Source: an uncultured Duncaniella sp. (GTDB lineage: Bacteria; Bacteroidota; Bacteroidia; Bacteroidales; Muribaculaceae). From it: DNA of 64,000 bases. Below, in pieces: positions 17,567 to 26,958 of this stretch. The notes under the pieces were generated by a model. That model did no database searches, was not told the DNA's origin, and saw nothing but the letters and a program-made list of their open reading frames with translations. Each line of letters begins with the position of its first letter. The first letter of the stretch is position 1. A program made the translations under genes and the position numbers. The DNA lies in assembly GCA_910576785.1 (NCBI GenBank), contig CAJTJG010000009.1, positions 57,837 to 121,836 on the forward strand. Reading direction: 5' to 3'.

Positions 17567-19054
17567 ATGAAAGCTTTAAACAAACTCACTGCCCCCAAGG
17601 CTGTGGCTCCCGAGAGAATTATCCAGTTTGGCGAGGGAAACTTCCTCCGCGCGTTTGTTGACTGGATCATCAAGAACATGAACGACAAGACAGACTTCAA
17701 CTCGTCTGTAGTATGTATCCAGGGCACCCCCGATGCATTCGTAATGCAGCTTCTCGAAAGTCAGGACTGTCTTTATCATGTCAATCTCCAGGGCCGTCTG
17801 GACGGTGAGGTTGTCAACTCATTCACACGTGTGGATGTGATCAGCCGAGGCATCAGCCCCTTCACCCAGACCGATGCATTCCTCGCGCTGGCCGATCAGC
17901 CCGAGATGCGCTTCGTCATCTCCAACACTACTGAGGCCGGCATCGCTTTCGATCCCGAGTGCAAGCTCGCCGACCGTCCCGCAGCTTCCTATCCCGGCAA
18001 GCTCACACAGCTTCTCTACCGCCGCTACAAGACATTCAACGGCGCTGCCGACAAGGGCTTCATCATCATGCCCTGCGAGCTCATATTTGAGAATGGTCAC
18101 CACCTGAAGGACTGCATCAACAAGTATATCGAGCACTGGAAAGAGGAGCTCGGCGCTGACTACGAAGGCTTCAAGAACTGGTTCAATACCTACAACTATG
18201 TATGCGCCACACTCGTGGACCGCATCGTGCCCGGATTCCCCCGCAAGGAGATCGCCCAGATCCAGGAGAAACTCGGCTACAAGGACAATCTCGTCGTTCA
18301 GGGCGAGGCTTTCCATCTCTGGGTCATCGAGCGCCCCTCCAACATGTCGCTCGATGAGCTCCGTGCCGAATTCCCCGCCGAGAAGGCCGGCCTGCAGGTA
18401 CTCATCACCGACTCGGAGGCTCCTTACCACGAGCGTAAGGTGACACTTCTCAACGGCCCGCACACAGTGCTTTCGCCCGTAGCGTTCCTCAGCGGTGTCA
18501 ACATCGTGCGCGATGCATGCAACCATCCCGTCATCGGCAAATATATCCACAAAGTGCAGTTCGACGAGCTCATGCAGACTCTCAACCTCCCCATGGAGGA
18601 GCTGCAGAAGTTCGGTGCCGACGTGCTCGAGCGCTTCAACAACCCCTATGTGGACCATCAGGTGACCAGCATCATGCTCAACTCGTTCCCGAAATTCCAG
18701 ACCCGCGACCTCCCCGGCCTCAAGATATATCTCGAGCGCAAGGGCGAGCTTCCCAAGGGCCTCGTGCTCGGCCTCGCTGCCCTCATCACATATTATAAAG
18801 GTGGCAACCGCGAGGATGGCACTCCCATCGTACCTCAGGACGACAAGAAGATCATGGATCTCCTCACCGAGCTCTGGGCTACAGGTGACACCCGCAAGGT
18901 GGCCGAAGGCGTTCTCGCGGCCAAGGATCTCATCTGGGGCGTGCAGGGCGATCTCAACGAGGTGCCCGGCCTGACCGACATGGTGGTATACTATCTCGAC
19001 AAGATCCAGAAGGATGGCATGCTCGAGACTGTCAAGGAAGTGGTAGAAGCTTAA
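17567..19054 (+). CDS. uxaB: Tagaturonate reductase
   Basis: 495 residues of the mannitol dehydrogenase family. The N-terminal nucleotide-binding segment is RIIQFGEGNFLRAFVDWIIK. Later segments FVISNTTEAGIAFDP, LVDRIVPGFPRKEI and KVTLLNGPHTVLSPVAFLSG match UxaB, the last holding the catalytic Lys/Asn region. It reduces tagaturonate to altronate with NADH in the cytoplasm, the second step of galacturonate breakdown. Gene order uxaB-uxaA-uxaC-transporter supports this over fructuronate reductase, although activity on fructuronate is not excluded. Confidence 0.92.
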   Translation: MKALNKLTAPKAVAPERIIQFGEGNFLRAFVDWIIKNMNDKTDFNSSVVCIQGTPDAFVMQLLESQDCLYHVNLQGRLDGEVVNSFTRVDVISRGISPFTQTDAFLALADQPEMRFVISNTTEAGIAFDPECKLADRPAASYPGKLTQLLYRRYKTFNGAADKGFIIMPCELIFENGHHLKDCINKYIEHWKEELGADYEGFKNWFNTYNYVCATLVDRIVPGFPRKEIAQIQEKLGYKDNLVVQGEAFHLWVIERPSNMSLDELRAEFPAEKAGLQVLITDSEAPYHERKVTLLNGPHTVLSPVAFLSGVNIVRDACNHPVIGKYIHKVQFDELMQTLNLPMEELQKFGADVLERFNNPYVDHQVTSIMLNSFPKFQTRDLPGLKIYLERKGELPKGLVLGLAALITYYKGGNREDGTPIVPQDDKKIMDLLTELWATGDTRKVAEGVLAAKDLIWGVQGDLNEVPGLTDMVVYYLDKIQKDGMLETVKEVVEA

Positions 19055-19071
19055 TTCCCGTCGACAATCTG

Positions 19072-20586
19072 ATGAAAGATTTTCTGAAAATAAATCCCGC
19101 CGACAACGTTGCGGTGGCCATCAATCCCCTCTCCAAGGGGACTGTGGTCACCGTCGACGGAGCCGGTGACGTCACTCTTGTAAGTGATATCCCTGCCGGA
19201 CACAAATTCGCGCTCAGGGACATCGCCGAGGGTGAGAATGTGGTCAAGTACGGATTTCCCATCGGTCATACGCGCCATGCCGTAGCCCGCGGAGCATTCC
19301 TCGACCACAACGATATAAAGACCAATCTTGCCGGACAGCTCGATTATTCCGACATAAGCATTGACAACCGCAATTGCCCCGCCCCCGGTTCAGCCCTCAA
19401 AGGCGAGGAAGCCACATTCATGGGCTATGAGCGTGCCGACGGTCAGGTGGGCATACGCAACGAGCTTTGGGTGATCCCGACCGTAGGATGCGTGAACGGT
19501 ATCGTGAAGCAGATAGTGGACCGTGTCAATGCCGAAACCGGAGCCATGGGTGTGGACGGAATATTCGGGTTCCCCCACAACTATGGCTGCTCACAGCTCG
19601 GTGACGATCACGAGAACACCAAGAAGATACTCCGCGACATGGTGCATCACCCCAACGCAGGAGGTATCCTCGTTGTAGGACTCGGATGCGAGAACAACCA
19701 GCCCAAAGTATTCGAGGAATTCTGCGGCGACTACGACCGTGACCGTGTCAAATTCATGGTATGCCAGGAAGTGGAAGGCGACGAGGTCGAGGCCGGCGTG
19801 AAGATGCTCATGGATCTTTATGAAAAGGCCCGCACATATACCCGCACTCCGGTCAAGGCTTCCAAACTCCGTATCGGTCTCAAGTGCGGCGGTTCCGACG
19901 GATTCTCCGGTATCACAGCCAATCCCCTTCTCGGCGAGTTCAGCGACTGGCTGTGCGATCAGGAAGGAGGCACCACGGTGCTGACCGAGGTTCCCGAGAT
20001 GTTCGGAGCAGAGACCATACTTATGCGCCGCTGTGCAGACGACCGTCTGCTCGGCGAGACCATCTCGCTCATCAACAACTTCAAGGAGTACTTCCTGAGC
20101 CACGGTGAGCCTGTCGGCGAGAACCCCTCGCCCGGCAACAAGGCCGGCGGTATATCCACCCTCGAGGAAAAAGCTCTCGGCTGCACGCAGAAGTCTGGCA
20201 AAAGCCCCGTATTCGGCGTGCTCGAATACGGAGAGCGCATCCACGAGCATGGCCTCAACCTGCTCTCAGCCCCCGGCAATGACCTTGTGGCCTCCACAGC
20301 ACTCGCTGCTGCCGGCTGCCAGATGGTGCTATTCACAACCGGACGCGGCACTCCGTTCGGCACGTTCGTACCCACGATGAAGATCTCCACCAATTCCGGA
20401 CTTGCCCGCCGCAAGCCCACATGGATCGACTTCAACGCCGGCGAACTCGTAGAGGACAAGTCGATGGACGAAGTGCTCGGCAACTTTATAAACTATGTGC
20501 TAAAGGTGGCCTCCGGTGAGGGAGTAAACTCCGAGAAGGCCGGCATCCACGAGATAGCGATTTTCAAAAACGGTGTAACCCTTTAA
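19072..20586 (+). CDS. uxaA: Altronate dehydratase
   Basis: 504 residues. The N-terminal SAF domain (about residues 1-80) includes FPIGHTRHAVARGAF. The larger C-terminal GD/AH domain includes GYERADGQVGIRNELWVIPT, GFPHNYGCSQLGDDHENTKK, LKCGGSDGFSGITANPLLGE and FTTGRGTPFGTFVPTMKIST. The enzyme dehydrates altronate to 2-keto-3-deoxygluconate in the cytoplasm, using iron. Full length, no break. It lies 17 bases after uxaB and 12 before uxaC. Confidence 0.95.
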   Translation: MKDFLKINPADNVAVAINPLSKGTVVTVDGAGDVTLVSDIPAGHKFALRDIAEGENVVKYGFPIGHTRHAVARGAFLDHNDIKTNLAGQLDYSDISIDNRNCPAPGSALKGEEATFMGYERADGQVGIRNELWVIPTVGCVNGIVKQIVDRVNAETGAMGVDGIFGFPHNYGCSQLGDDHENTKKILRDMVHHPNAGGILVVGLGCENNQPKVFEEFCGDYDRDRVKFMVCQEVEGDEVEAGVKMLMDLYEKARTYTRTPVKASKLRIGLKCGGSDGFSGITANPLLGEFSDWLCDQEGGTTVLTEVPEMFGAETILMRRCADDRLLGETISLINNFKEYFLSHGEPVGENPSPGNKAGGISTLEEKALGCTQKSGKSPVFGVLEYGERIHEHGLNLLSAPGNDLVASTALAAAGCQMVLFTTGRGTPFGTFVPTMKISTNSGLARRKPTWIDFNAGELVEDKSMDEVLGNFINYVLKVASGEGVNSEKAGIHEIAIFKNGVTL

Positions 20587-20598
20587 ATTTCTATAACT

Positions 20599-22014
20599 AT
20601 GAAACCTTTCATGGACGAAAACTTCCTGCTGCAGACTGAGACTGCGCAGAAACTATATCATGAGCATGCGGCCAAGATGCCCATCATCGACTATCACTGC
20701 CATCTTATCCCCAAGATGGTGGCCGATGACCACAAGTTCAAATCCATCACCGAGATCTGGCTCGGCGGCGACCACTACAAATGGCGCGCCATGCGTTCAA
20801 ACGGTGTCGACGAGCGCTTCTGCACAGGCACTGACACCACCGACTGGGAGAAGTTCGAGAAGTGGGCCGAGACTGTCCCCTACACCTTCCGCAACCCTCT
20901 CTACCACTGGACTCATCTCGAGCTCAAGACTGCATTCGGTATCGACAAGCTTCTCAATCCCGAGACAGCCCGCGAGATCTTCGAGGAGTGCAATGACAAG
21001 CTCCTCAACGACCCCACAATGACCGCCCGCGGTCTCATGCGCCGCTACAATGTGGAGACCGTCTGCACCACCGATGATCCCGTTGACTCGCTCGAGTATC
21101 ACAAGCAGGTGAAGGACAGCGGTTTCGAGATCAAGATGCTTCCCACCTGGCGTCCCGACAAAGCTATGGCTGTTGAGAACCCTGCCGAATTCCGCGCTTA
21201 TGTGGAGAAACTCGCCGAAGTTTCAGGTGTGAACATCTCCAAGTTCAGCGACATGATCGATGCTCTCCAGAAGCGTCACGACTTCTTCGAGGAGATGGGC
21301 TGCCGTCTGAGCGACCACGGTATCGAGGAGTTCTATGCCGCCGACTACACCGACGAGGAGATCAACGCCATCTTCGACAAGGTATATGGTGGCAAGGAGC
21401 TGAGCCACGAGGAGATCGAGAAGTTCAAGAGCGCCATGATGATAATCTTCGGCGAGATGGACTACAACTCCGGCTGGACCCAGCAGTTCCACTACGGTGC
21501 CATCCGTAACAACAACACCAAGATGTTCAAGCTTCTCGGTCCTGACACCGGATTTGACTCCATCGGCGAGTTCAATACAGCCAAGTCATGCGCACGCTAT
21601 CTTGACAAGCTCAATACCCGAGGCAAACTGACAAAGACTATCCTCTACAACCTCAACCCCTGCGCCAACGAGGTGATCGCCACAATGCTCGGCAACTTCC
21701 AGGACGGCAGCGTGGCCGGCAAGATCCAGTTCGGATCCGGCTGGTGGTTCCTTGATCAGAAGGATGGCATGCAGAAGCAGATGAACGCCCTGTCGCTGCT
21801 CGGACTCCTGAGCCGCTTCGTAGGTATGCTCACCGACTCGCGCTCATTCCTGTCATACCCGCGCCACGAGTATTTCCGCCGCACACTCTGCAACCTCGTC
21901 GGTACCGACGTGGAGAACGGCGAGATCCCCTACACCGGCTACGAGCAGAACCGTGTCAACCAGATGATCGAGGATATCTGCTACAACAATGCCAAGAATT
22001 ACTTCAAGTTTTAA
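20599..22014 (+). CDS. uxaC: Uronate (glucuronate/galacturonate) isomerase
   Basis: 471 residues, the usual length. N-terminal metal-binding motif IIDYHCHLIPKMVADDHKF, the ITEIWLGGDHYKWRAMRSNG segment, ETVCTTDDPVDSLEYH and QFHYGAIRNNNTKMFKLLGP match UxaC of the amidohydrolase superfamily. It interconverts galacturonate and tagaturonate, or glucuronate and fructuronate, as the first cytoplasmic step. Third enzyme of the set, followed 18 bases later by the transporter. Confidence 0.96.
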   Translation: MKPFMDENFLLQTETAQKLYHEHAAKMPIIDYHCHLIPKMVADDHKFKSITEIWLGGDHYKWRAMRSNGVDERFCTGTDTTDWEKFEKWAETVPYTFRNPLYHWTHLELKTAFGIDKLLNPETAREIFEECNDKLLNDPTMTARGLMRRYNVETVCTTDDPVDSLEYHKQVKDSGFEIKMLPTWRPDKAMAVENPAEFRAYVEKLAEVSGVNISKFSDMIDALQKRHDFFEEMGCRLSDHGIEEFYAADYTDEEINAIFDKVYGGKELSHEEIEKFKSAMMIIFGEMDYNSGWTQQFHYGAIRNNNTKMFKLLGPDTGFDSIGEFNTAKSCARYLDKLNTRGKLTKTILYNLNPCANEVIATMLGNFQDGSVAGKIQFGSGWWFLDQKDGMQKQMNALSLLGLLSRFVGMLTDSRSFLSYPRHEYFRRTLCNLVGTDVENGEIPYTGYEQNRVNQMIEDICYNNAKNYFKF

Positions 22015-22032
22015 TCCCCGCTCTCTTTTCAA

Positions 22033-23535
22033 ATGACACAAACCAATACCGCGGCAAGCGCAGGCATCGGCAAGATGACCAATTTCCGTTGGGTCATCTG
22101 CGCGCTGCTGTTTCTTGCCACTACTGTCAACTATATGGACCGCCAGGTGCTCTCTCTCACCTGGAAAGAGTTCATATCGCCAGAATTCCACTGGACCGAC
22201 GCCGACTATGGTCTGATCACAGCCGTATTCTCGATCGTCTACGCTGTGGCCAACCTCCTCGCCGGCCGATTCATCGACTGGATGGGAACAAAGAAGGGCT
22301 ACCTGTGGGCCATCGGAGTATGGTCGGCAGGTGCCTGCCTCCATGCCGCATGCGGCATAGCCACCGAGCACACCGTGGGTCTTGAGGACGCCGCCGGACT
22401 CGTGAAGGCTACCGGCGACATCGCCGCCACCATCGCCATGGTGTCTGTCTACTTCTTCATCGGCGCACGTACCATCCTCGCCCTCGGTGAGGCCGGCAAC
22501 TTCCCTGCTGCCATCAAGGTGACCGCCGAGTACTTCCCGAAACGCGACCGTGCGTATGCAACCTCCATCTTCAATGCCGGATCGGCTGTAGGCGCCCTCG
22601 TGGCTCCGTTCACCATCGGCCCGCTCGCCAAGTTCTTCCAGAGCATCGGCTGGGGCAACGGCTGGGAGATGGCATTCATCGTCATCGGCGCACTCGGTTT
22701 CGTGTGGATGGGCTTCTGGGTGTTCCTTTACAAGAAACCCGCCGAGAATCCGCGTGTCAACAGCGCCGAGCTCGCCTACATCGAGCAGGATGACGACACT
22801 CCCGACGAGACAAGCAAGCAGAAGGCTGAGGTAGAGGACAGCGAGACAGCTACAATCCCCTTCCTCAAGTGCTTCAAGTATCCGCAGACATGGGCCGTGA
22901 TCTTCGGCAAGCTGCTCACCGATGGCGTATGGTGGTTCTTCCTCTTCTGGACCCCGGCATACATCTCTGATGTATTCAAGCTGTCCACCTCCCATGGCGA
23001 GGGCATGCTCATGATCTTCGTGCTCTATCTCATCACGATGCTCTCCATCTATGGCGGCAAACTTCCCACCATCTTCATTGACAACGCTGCCCGCCGCGGC
23101 ATAAATGTCAATCCCTATGCCGCACGTATGAAGGCAATGCTCATTTTTGCCGTGTTCCCCCTGCTTGCCCTCCTGGCACAGCCCCTCAGCTCCGTATCGC
23201 CCTGGATGCCCATCATCATCATCGGTATAGCAGGTGCTGCCCACCAGTCATGGTCGGCCAACATCTATTCAGTTGTTGGTGACATGTTCCCCAAGAGCAC
23301 CATCGCCACCATCATCGGTATCGGCGGTATGGCAGGTGGTATCGGCTCATCGCTCATCAACTATGGTTCGGGTGTGCTCTTCGACTACGCCGCACAGACC
23401 AACATGTCGTTCATGAGCTATGAGGGTAAGCCTGCCGGCTACTTCGTAGTGTTCTGCATCTGTGGTGTCAGCTATCTTCTCGGCTGGTGTATCATGAAGC
23501 TTCTCGTGCCCAGATACAAGAAGATCACCGCCTGA
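22033..23535 (+). CDS. Hexuronate MFS transporter (ExuT-like, ACS family)
   Basis: 500 residues with twelve predicted membrane helices. Hallmarks are NYMDRQVLSLTWKEFISPEF after helix 1, ANLLAGRFIDWMGTKKGYLW between helices 2 and 3, and ALGEAGNFPAAIKVTAEYFP in helix 5, which match the anion:cation symporters for hexuronates. The loop between helices 6 and 7 is unusually long and acidic (around EQDDDTPDETSKQKAEVEDS). As the last gene after uxaBAC it should import galacturonate or glucuronate. A strong terminator follows. Confidence 0.9.
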   Translation: MTQTNTAASAGIGKMTNFRWVICALLFLATTVNYMDRQVLSLTWKEFISPEFHWTDADYGLITAVFSIVYAVANLLAGRFIDWMGTKKGYLWAIGVWSAGACLHAACGIATEHTVGLEDAAGLVKATGDIAATIAMVSVYFFIGARTILALGEAGNFPAAIKVTAEYFPKRDRAYATSIFNAGSAVGALVAPFTIGPLAKFFQSIGWGNGWEMAFIVIGALGFVWMGFWVFLYKKPAENPRVNSAELAYIEQDDDTPDETSKQKAEVEDSETATIPFLKCFKYPQTWAVIFGKLLTDGVWWFFLFWTPAYISDVFKLSTSHGEGMLMIFVLYLITMLSIYGGKLPTIFIDNAARRGINVNPYAARMKAMLIFAVFPLLALLAQPLSSVSPWMPIIIIGIAGAAHQSWSANIYSVVGDMFPKSTIATIIGIGGMAGGIGSSLINYGSGVLFDYAAQTNMSFMSYEGKPAGYFVVFCICGVSYLLGWCIMKLLVPRYKKITA

Positions 23536-23559
23536 TCATAATCCGCAACATAACTGACG

Positions 23560-23606
23560 GTTCCCGTGTCACAGCTTTCCACCGCTGACACGGGAACTGC
23601 TTTTTT
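23560..23606 (+). terminator. Terminator of the pectin/hexuronate operon
   Basis: GTTCCCGTGTCA (23560-23571) pairs exactly with TGACACGGGAAC (23586-23597); TTTTTT follows at 23601-23606. Confidence 0.85.
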
Positions 23607-23708
23607 CATGCACCTTGCCGGTGTTCATAAAGTATGAAGAGAGGATAAACTTTGCTAAATATGCGGTATTTTTTTGCCCAATGTGTGCGATAATTGGAAT
23701 AAAACCCT

Positions 23709-23716
23709 TAAATTTG
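23709..23716 (+). promoter_or_regulatory. -7 promoter box of the ferredoxin gene
   Basis: TAAATTTG, 59 bases before the ATG. A TGTG at 23684 is a partial -33 match with a 21-base spacer. Confidence 0.45.
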
Positions 23717-23774
23717 CACTTGTATTCAGACAAGAAAACAACGTTTTTATAATTATCCCCAAAATCTTACTACA

Positions 23775-23945
23775 ATGGCTTACGTAATTACCGACTCCTG
23801 TGTAGCTTGTGGCACCTGCCAGCCCGTTTGCCCCGTTGACGCAATCTCCGAGGGCGATATCTACCACATCGATCCCGATACCTGCATCGAGTGTGGCTCT
23901 TGCGCTGAGGTTTGCCCCAGCGAGGCTATCATCCCCGGCGAATAA
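23775..23945 (+). CDS. Small 2[4Fe-4S] ferredoxin
   Basis: 56 residues, a gene easily missed for its size. Two clostridial-type motifs are present: CVACGTCQPVCP and CIECGSCAEVCP, giving eight cysteines for two 4Fe-4S clusters. It is a low-potential electron carrier in the cytoplasm, for example for pyruvate:ferredoxin oxidoreductase in anaerobes. It has its own promoter and a terminator shared with the convergent MFS gene. Confidence 0.96.
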   Translation: MAYVITDSCVACGTCQPVCPVDAISEGDIYHIDPDTCIECGSCAEVCPSEAIIPGE

Positions 23946-23973
23946 TTCCGGAGTAAGTCTTCACAGAACACTC

Positions 23974-24010
23974 AAAAAAGGGTCTGCGGAATATCCCGCG
24001 GACCCTTTCC
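23974..24010. terminator. Bidirectional terminator between ferredoxin and MFS genes
   Basis: GGGTCTGCGG (23980-23989) pairs with CCGCGGACCC (23996-24005), flanked by AAAAAA on the left and TTT on the right, so it can serve both convergent genes. Confidence 0.75.
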
Positions 24011-24033
24011 TGTTACATATACCTTTATCCTGC

Positions 24034-25278
24034 CTATGTAGCAGCCGACGCCGGCAGACGGCTTACACCTACAAGAAAACAGCCGGACAGCGCCGCTATG
24101 CCGATGAAGACCACCGCAGTGCTGTGCATTATATCACCGATACCTACTAGCGGGGTGACCAATGCGGCAAAGATATATTTCGCCACATTAAGAATAGCCG
24201 ATGCCGATCCTGCATCCGCACGTCCCTCCTCCATGGACAACGCATTGGATGTGGAGAATACCATTCCCGATCCGAACAGCATCGGGATAATAGCTATCTC
24301 ATATGCCACAATTCCTCTGTCCAACCATAGGATCACAGCCTCGGCCAAGGCACCGACGCACATCACAGCTCCTCCATAGAGCAGACACCCCCTCACCTTC
24401 CTGAGTTTCGCCACAAGCATAGATCCGGCTATCAATGCAAGCGAATTGGCGCCGAACATCAGCCCGAAATGCGACGGTGTCATCCCATAGTGGGTCTGGA
24501 GTATGAACGGAGCTGACGAGATATAGGAGAACAACAGCCCTATGGCTATAGATTTGGTAAGGACGTATGTCATGAACGGATGGTTGCGTACCAGACACAT
24601 GTATGCGCGCAGATATCCCTTCACTCCCGTTGGAGGCATGCGGCGTGATGGTGGCAGACTCTCCGGACGCATGGTGGTCCAGATCCACATCCCGATGCCA
24701 ATGACAAGCAATACTATGAAAATACCGCGCCAGCCGAAGTCGTCGGTCATGAATCCGCCGGCCAATGGAGCCACCGCCGGGACAAATCCGTTGAGCGCAC
24801 CTACAAGCGACATTATCACCGCGAGATTCTTTCCTGTATACCTGTCGGCCGGAATTGAGAAACTGAGTACCATCGATCCACCCGCGCCTATCCCCTGCAA
24901 CAGACGGCATATATTGAAGAAGATTATCGAACGTGAAAACAACGACAACAGTGTGCCGCCCACAAAAACACCGAGCGATATCAGCAGGATATGCTTGCGG
25001 CCATATCTGTCGCTCAATGAGCCCCAGACCACCGATCCGATACCGAGTCCGAGCATTGTGGCCGAGATACCGAGCTGAGTCATTGAAGGTGTGGTATGAA
25101 ACTCACGTACCATGGCCGGTATGGCCGGGAGATACATGTCATTGACCAGAGAGCTGAACGACCCGAGTATGGCTATGAATATGATGAAGAGAATATACTC
25201 ATGTCTGTCAAACGGCGCATCGCTTCCGGGTCCGGGCTGCGGCGATGCCGGTGTGGAGGTGTGATTGTTTCCGGTCAT
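24034..25278 (-). CDS. Bcr/CflA-type multidrug efflux MFS transporter
   Basis: 414 residues from ATG 25278; an in-frame GTG at 25311 is rejected because AGGAAA lies just before the ATG. Twelve membrane helices. Family motifs are DMYLPAIPAMVREFHTTPSM, GSVVWGSLSDRYGRKHILLI (motif A) and the helix-5 stretch AVAPLAGGFMTDDFGWRGIF (motif C). It should export drugs or metabolites by proton antiport; the substrate is unknown. It follows the cardiolipin synthase gene on the same strand, separated by a hairpin that covers its ribosome binding site. Confidence 0.88.
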   Translation of the reverse strand: MTGNNHTSTPASPQPGPGSDAPFDRHEYILFIIFIAILGSFSSLVNDMYLPAIPAMVREFHTTPSMTQLGISATMLGLGIGSVVWGSLSDRYGRKHILLISLGVFVGGTLLSLFSRSIIFFNICRLLQGIGAGGSMVLSFSIPADRYTGKNLAVIMSLVGALNGFVPAVAPLAGGFMTDDFGWRGIFIVLLVIGIGMWIWTTMRPESLPPSRRMPPTGVKGYLRAYMCLVRNHPFMTYVLTKSIAIGLLFSYISSAPFILQTHYGMTPSHFGLMFGANSLALIAGSMLVAKLRKVRGCLLYGGAVMCVGALAEAVILWLDRGIVAYEIAIIPMLFGSGMVFSTSNALSMEEGRADAGSASAILNVAKYIFAALVTPLVGIGDIMHSTAVVFIGIAALSGCFLVGVSRLPASAAT

Positions 25279-25310
25279 TGTTTCCTGAAAAAGTCTTTTT
25301 AGAGGAAACA
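25279..25310 (-). promoter_or_regulatory. Palindromic hairpin overlapping the ribosome binding site of the MFS gene
   Basis: On the minus strand TGTTTCCT (25310-25303) and AGGAAACA (25286-25279) are exact inverted copies, with AAAAAG and CTTTTT also complementary inside. The second arm contains the AGGAAA that precedes the ATG at 25278, so the folded RNA would hide it. Whether it regulates translation is inference. Confidence 0.5.
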
Positions 25311-25355
25311 CACCTTATCGACACATGGTTCAGCGTCATGACCGATGGGGAGGAC

Positions 25356-26819
25356 TCAGAGAATCGGGCTGAGCAATCGGCAGAGAGACTGTCTCGCCTT
25401 GTCACCACGGTCACGGCGCGACCACTCCCCTATGCGCAGCCGCGTGCAACACGCCGAATCCTCAAGGAATCGCGCGGTCATACGACGGTTCACCTCTGGA
25501 GAGTACATCACAATGTTCTCCTCGAAGTTATGCTCGAAACTACGGAAATCAAAGTTGGTGGATCCGGTGGTGGCGAAATCATCATCCACTATCAGGACCT
25601 TGGCATGCAGCATACCGGCTTCGTAAAGATAGATTTTTATGCCGGCGAGCAGACACTCCTCTATGTAACTGCACGATGCGTATGTAAGCACAGCCGAATC
25701 AGACTTGCGCGGCAACATCACCCTCACATCAACGCCCGATAGAGCGGCACACTGAAGACTCTTGAGCAACCCGTCGCTGGGCAGGAAATAAGGAGTCTGT
25801 ATGTAGATACGCTTGCGGGCATTGCCTATCACCTTCAGGAACAGGAATGACGCCGCGCCCCAGCGGTCGGCGGGCCCTGACGTGACAAGCTGCACAGTGA
25901 CATCTGCCACACTGTCGGCCCGGCGCTCGGGAGGCATATCCTTGGCCGATTCATCGGTGAGAAGCTGATGTCCCATGAACTTCCAGTCGATGGCAAAGTT
26001 GTATTGCAGTCCTGCCACCGCCGGGCCTGTCACCCTGACACATGTATCCCTCCACACCTTGAACTGTCCGCCGTTCACATAACGGTCAGCCACATTCATG
26101 CCACCTATATATCCGGCCTTGCCGTCGATGACCACCACCTTTCGGTGATTGCGCCAGTTCAGGCGGTTGAGCTTGCCGGGAAACTGTATGCGGAAAAACG
26201 AATGCACCTCCACACCCGCATCCTTCATGCGCATGAAGAAGTCTCGTCTGCTGGCATCGAATGACCCTATATAATCATATATCACCCTTATCTTGACCCC
26301 GGCGGCCGCACGCTCTATGAGGATGTCGCGCAGTTCACGGCCAAGCGAGTCGTTGGCTATGATGTAGAACTGCATGTTGATGAATGTAGTGGCACGGCGC
26401 AGATCATCGAACAGCGAGCGGAAAAAGCTCTCACCGTTGTTGAATATCTCGATATCATTGCCGGTATATACCATGGCATCGGCCACCGATACGGCGAGTC
26501 TCATTGACTGGCGATGGGCGGGCGATACATTGCGGGGTATTTTTGACGCGCCGTGCACCGGCTCCACACTCAGAAGCTTGCGCCGATTGCGCCGCGAGAT
26601 CATGCGCACATTTCTCAACGAACGTCCGAAAAAGTAATACAGCAGTGCCCCTCCAACGGGAAACAGGAGCAACGCTGTGATCCATGCTATGGACTTCAAC
26701 GGATTGCGGTTCTCACTCAGCACCGCCACTATCATGGCTCCGATAAGCACCGCGTATGCCGCACCAAGCCCCCACAGGAGGACTGTCCAACTGATCCAAT
26801 CGACTGGCGATGTGTTCAT
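25356..26819 (-). CDS. cls: Cardiolipin synthase (phospholipase D superfamily)
   Basis: 487 residues. Two N-terminal membrane helices (about 8-30 and 38-60) precede two PLD domains. The first HKD motif is HRKVVVIDGKAGYIGGMN, the second HAKVLIVDDDFATTGSTNFD, each with the expected downstream G-G/T-x-N. It joins two phosphatidylglycerol molecules, or PG and PE, into cardiolipin at the inner membrane. Length fits the ClsA type. Divergent from nadE. Confidence 0.93.
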   Translation of the reverse strand: MNTSPVDWISWTVLLWGLGAAYAVLIGAMIVAVLSENRNPLKSIAWITALLLFPVGGALLYYFFGRSLRNVRMISRRNRRKLLSVEPVHGASKIPRNVSPAHRQSMRLAVSVADAMVYTGNDIEIFNNGESFFRSLFDDLRRATTFINMQFYIIANDSLGRELRDILIERAAAGVKIRVIYDYIGSFDASRRDFFMRMKDAGVEVHSFFRIQFPGKLNRLNWRNHRKVVVIDGKAGYIGGMNVADRYVNGGQFKVWRDTCVRVTGPAVAGLQYNFAIDWKFMGHQLLTDESAKDMPPERRADSVADVTVQLVTSGPADRWGAASFLFLKVIGNARKRIYIQTPYFLPSDGLLKSLQCAALSGVDVRVMLPRKSDSAVLTYASCSYIEECLLAGIKIYLYEAGMLHAKVLIVDDDFATTGSTNFDFRSFEHNFEENIVMYSPEVNRRMTARFLEDSACCTRLRIGEWSRRDRGDKARQSLCRLLSPIL

Positions 26820-26958
26820 GTGCGGTTGTTTTTATGCTGAGTATATACGCAAAGATAGATATTTTTTCAGATTCCGGCAATTATTATGACGTGCAAAGAT
26901 GCCGCAAGTGAAGAAAATTTCTTAATTTCGCGGTGTAACAAATTTTGAGCATCAGTAT

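Noticed and set aside
21853..23244. 463-codon open frame antisense to uxaC and the hexuronate transporter
   Set aside because: Shadow of strongly biased codons; spans the end of one real gene and most of another, with Cys/His/Glu-rich nonsense composition.
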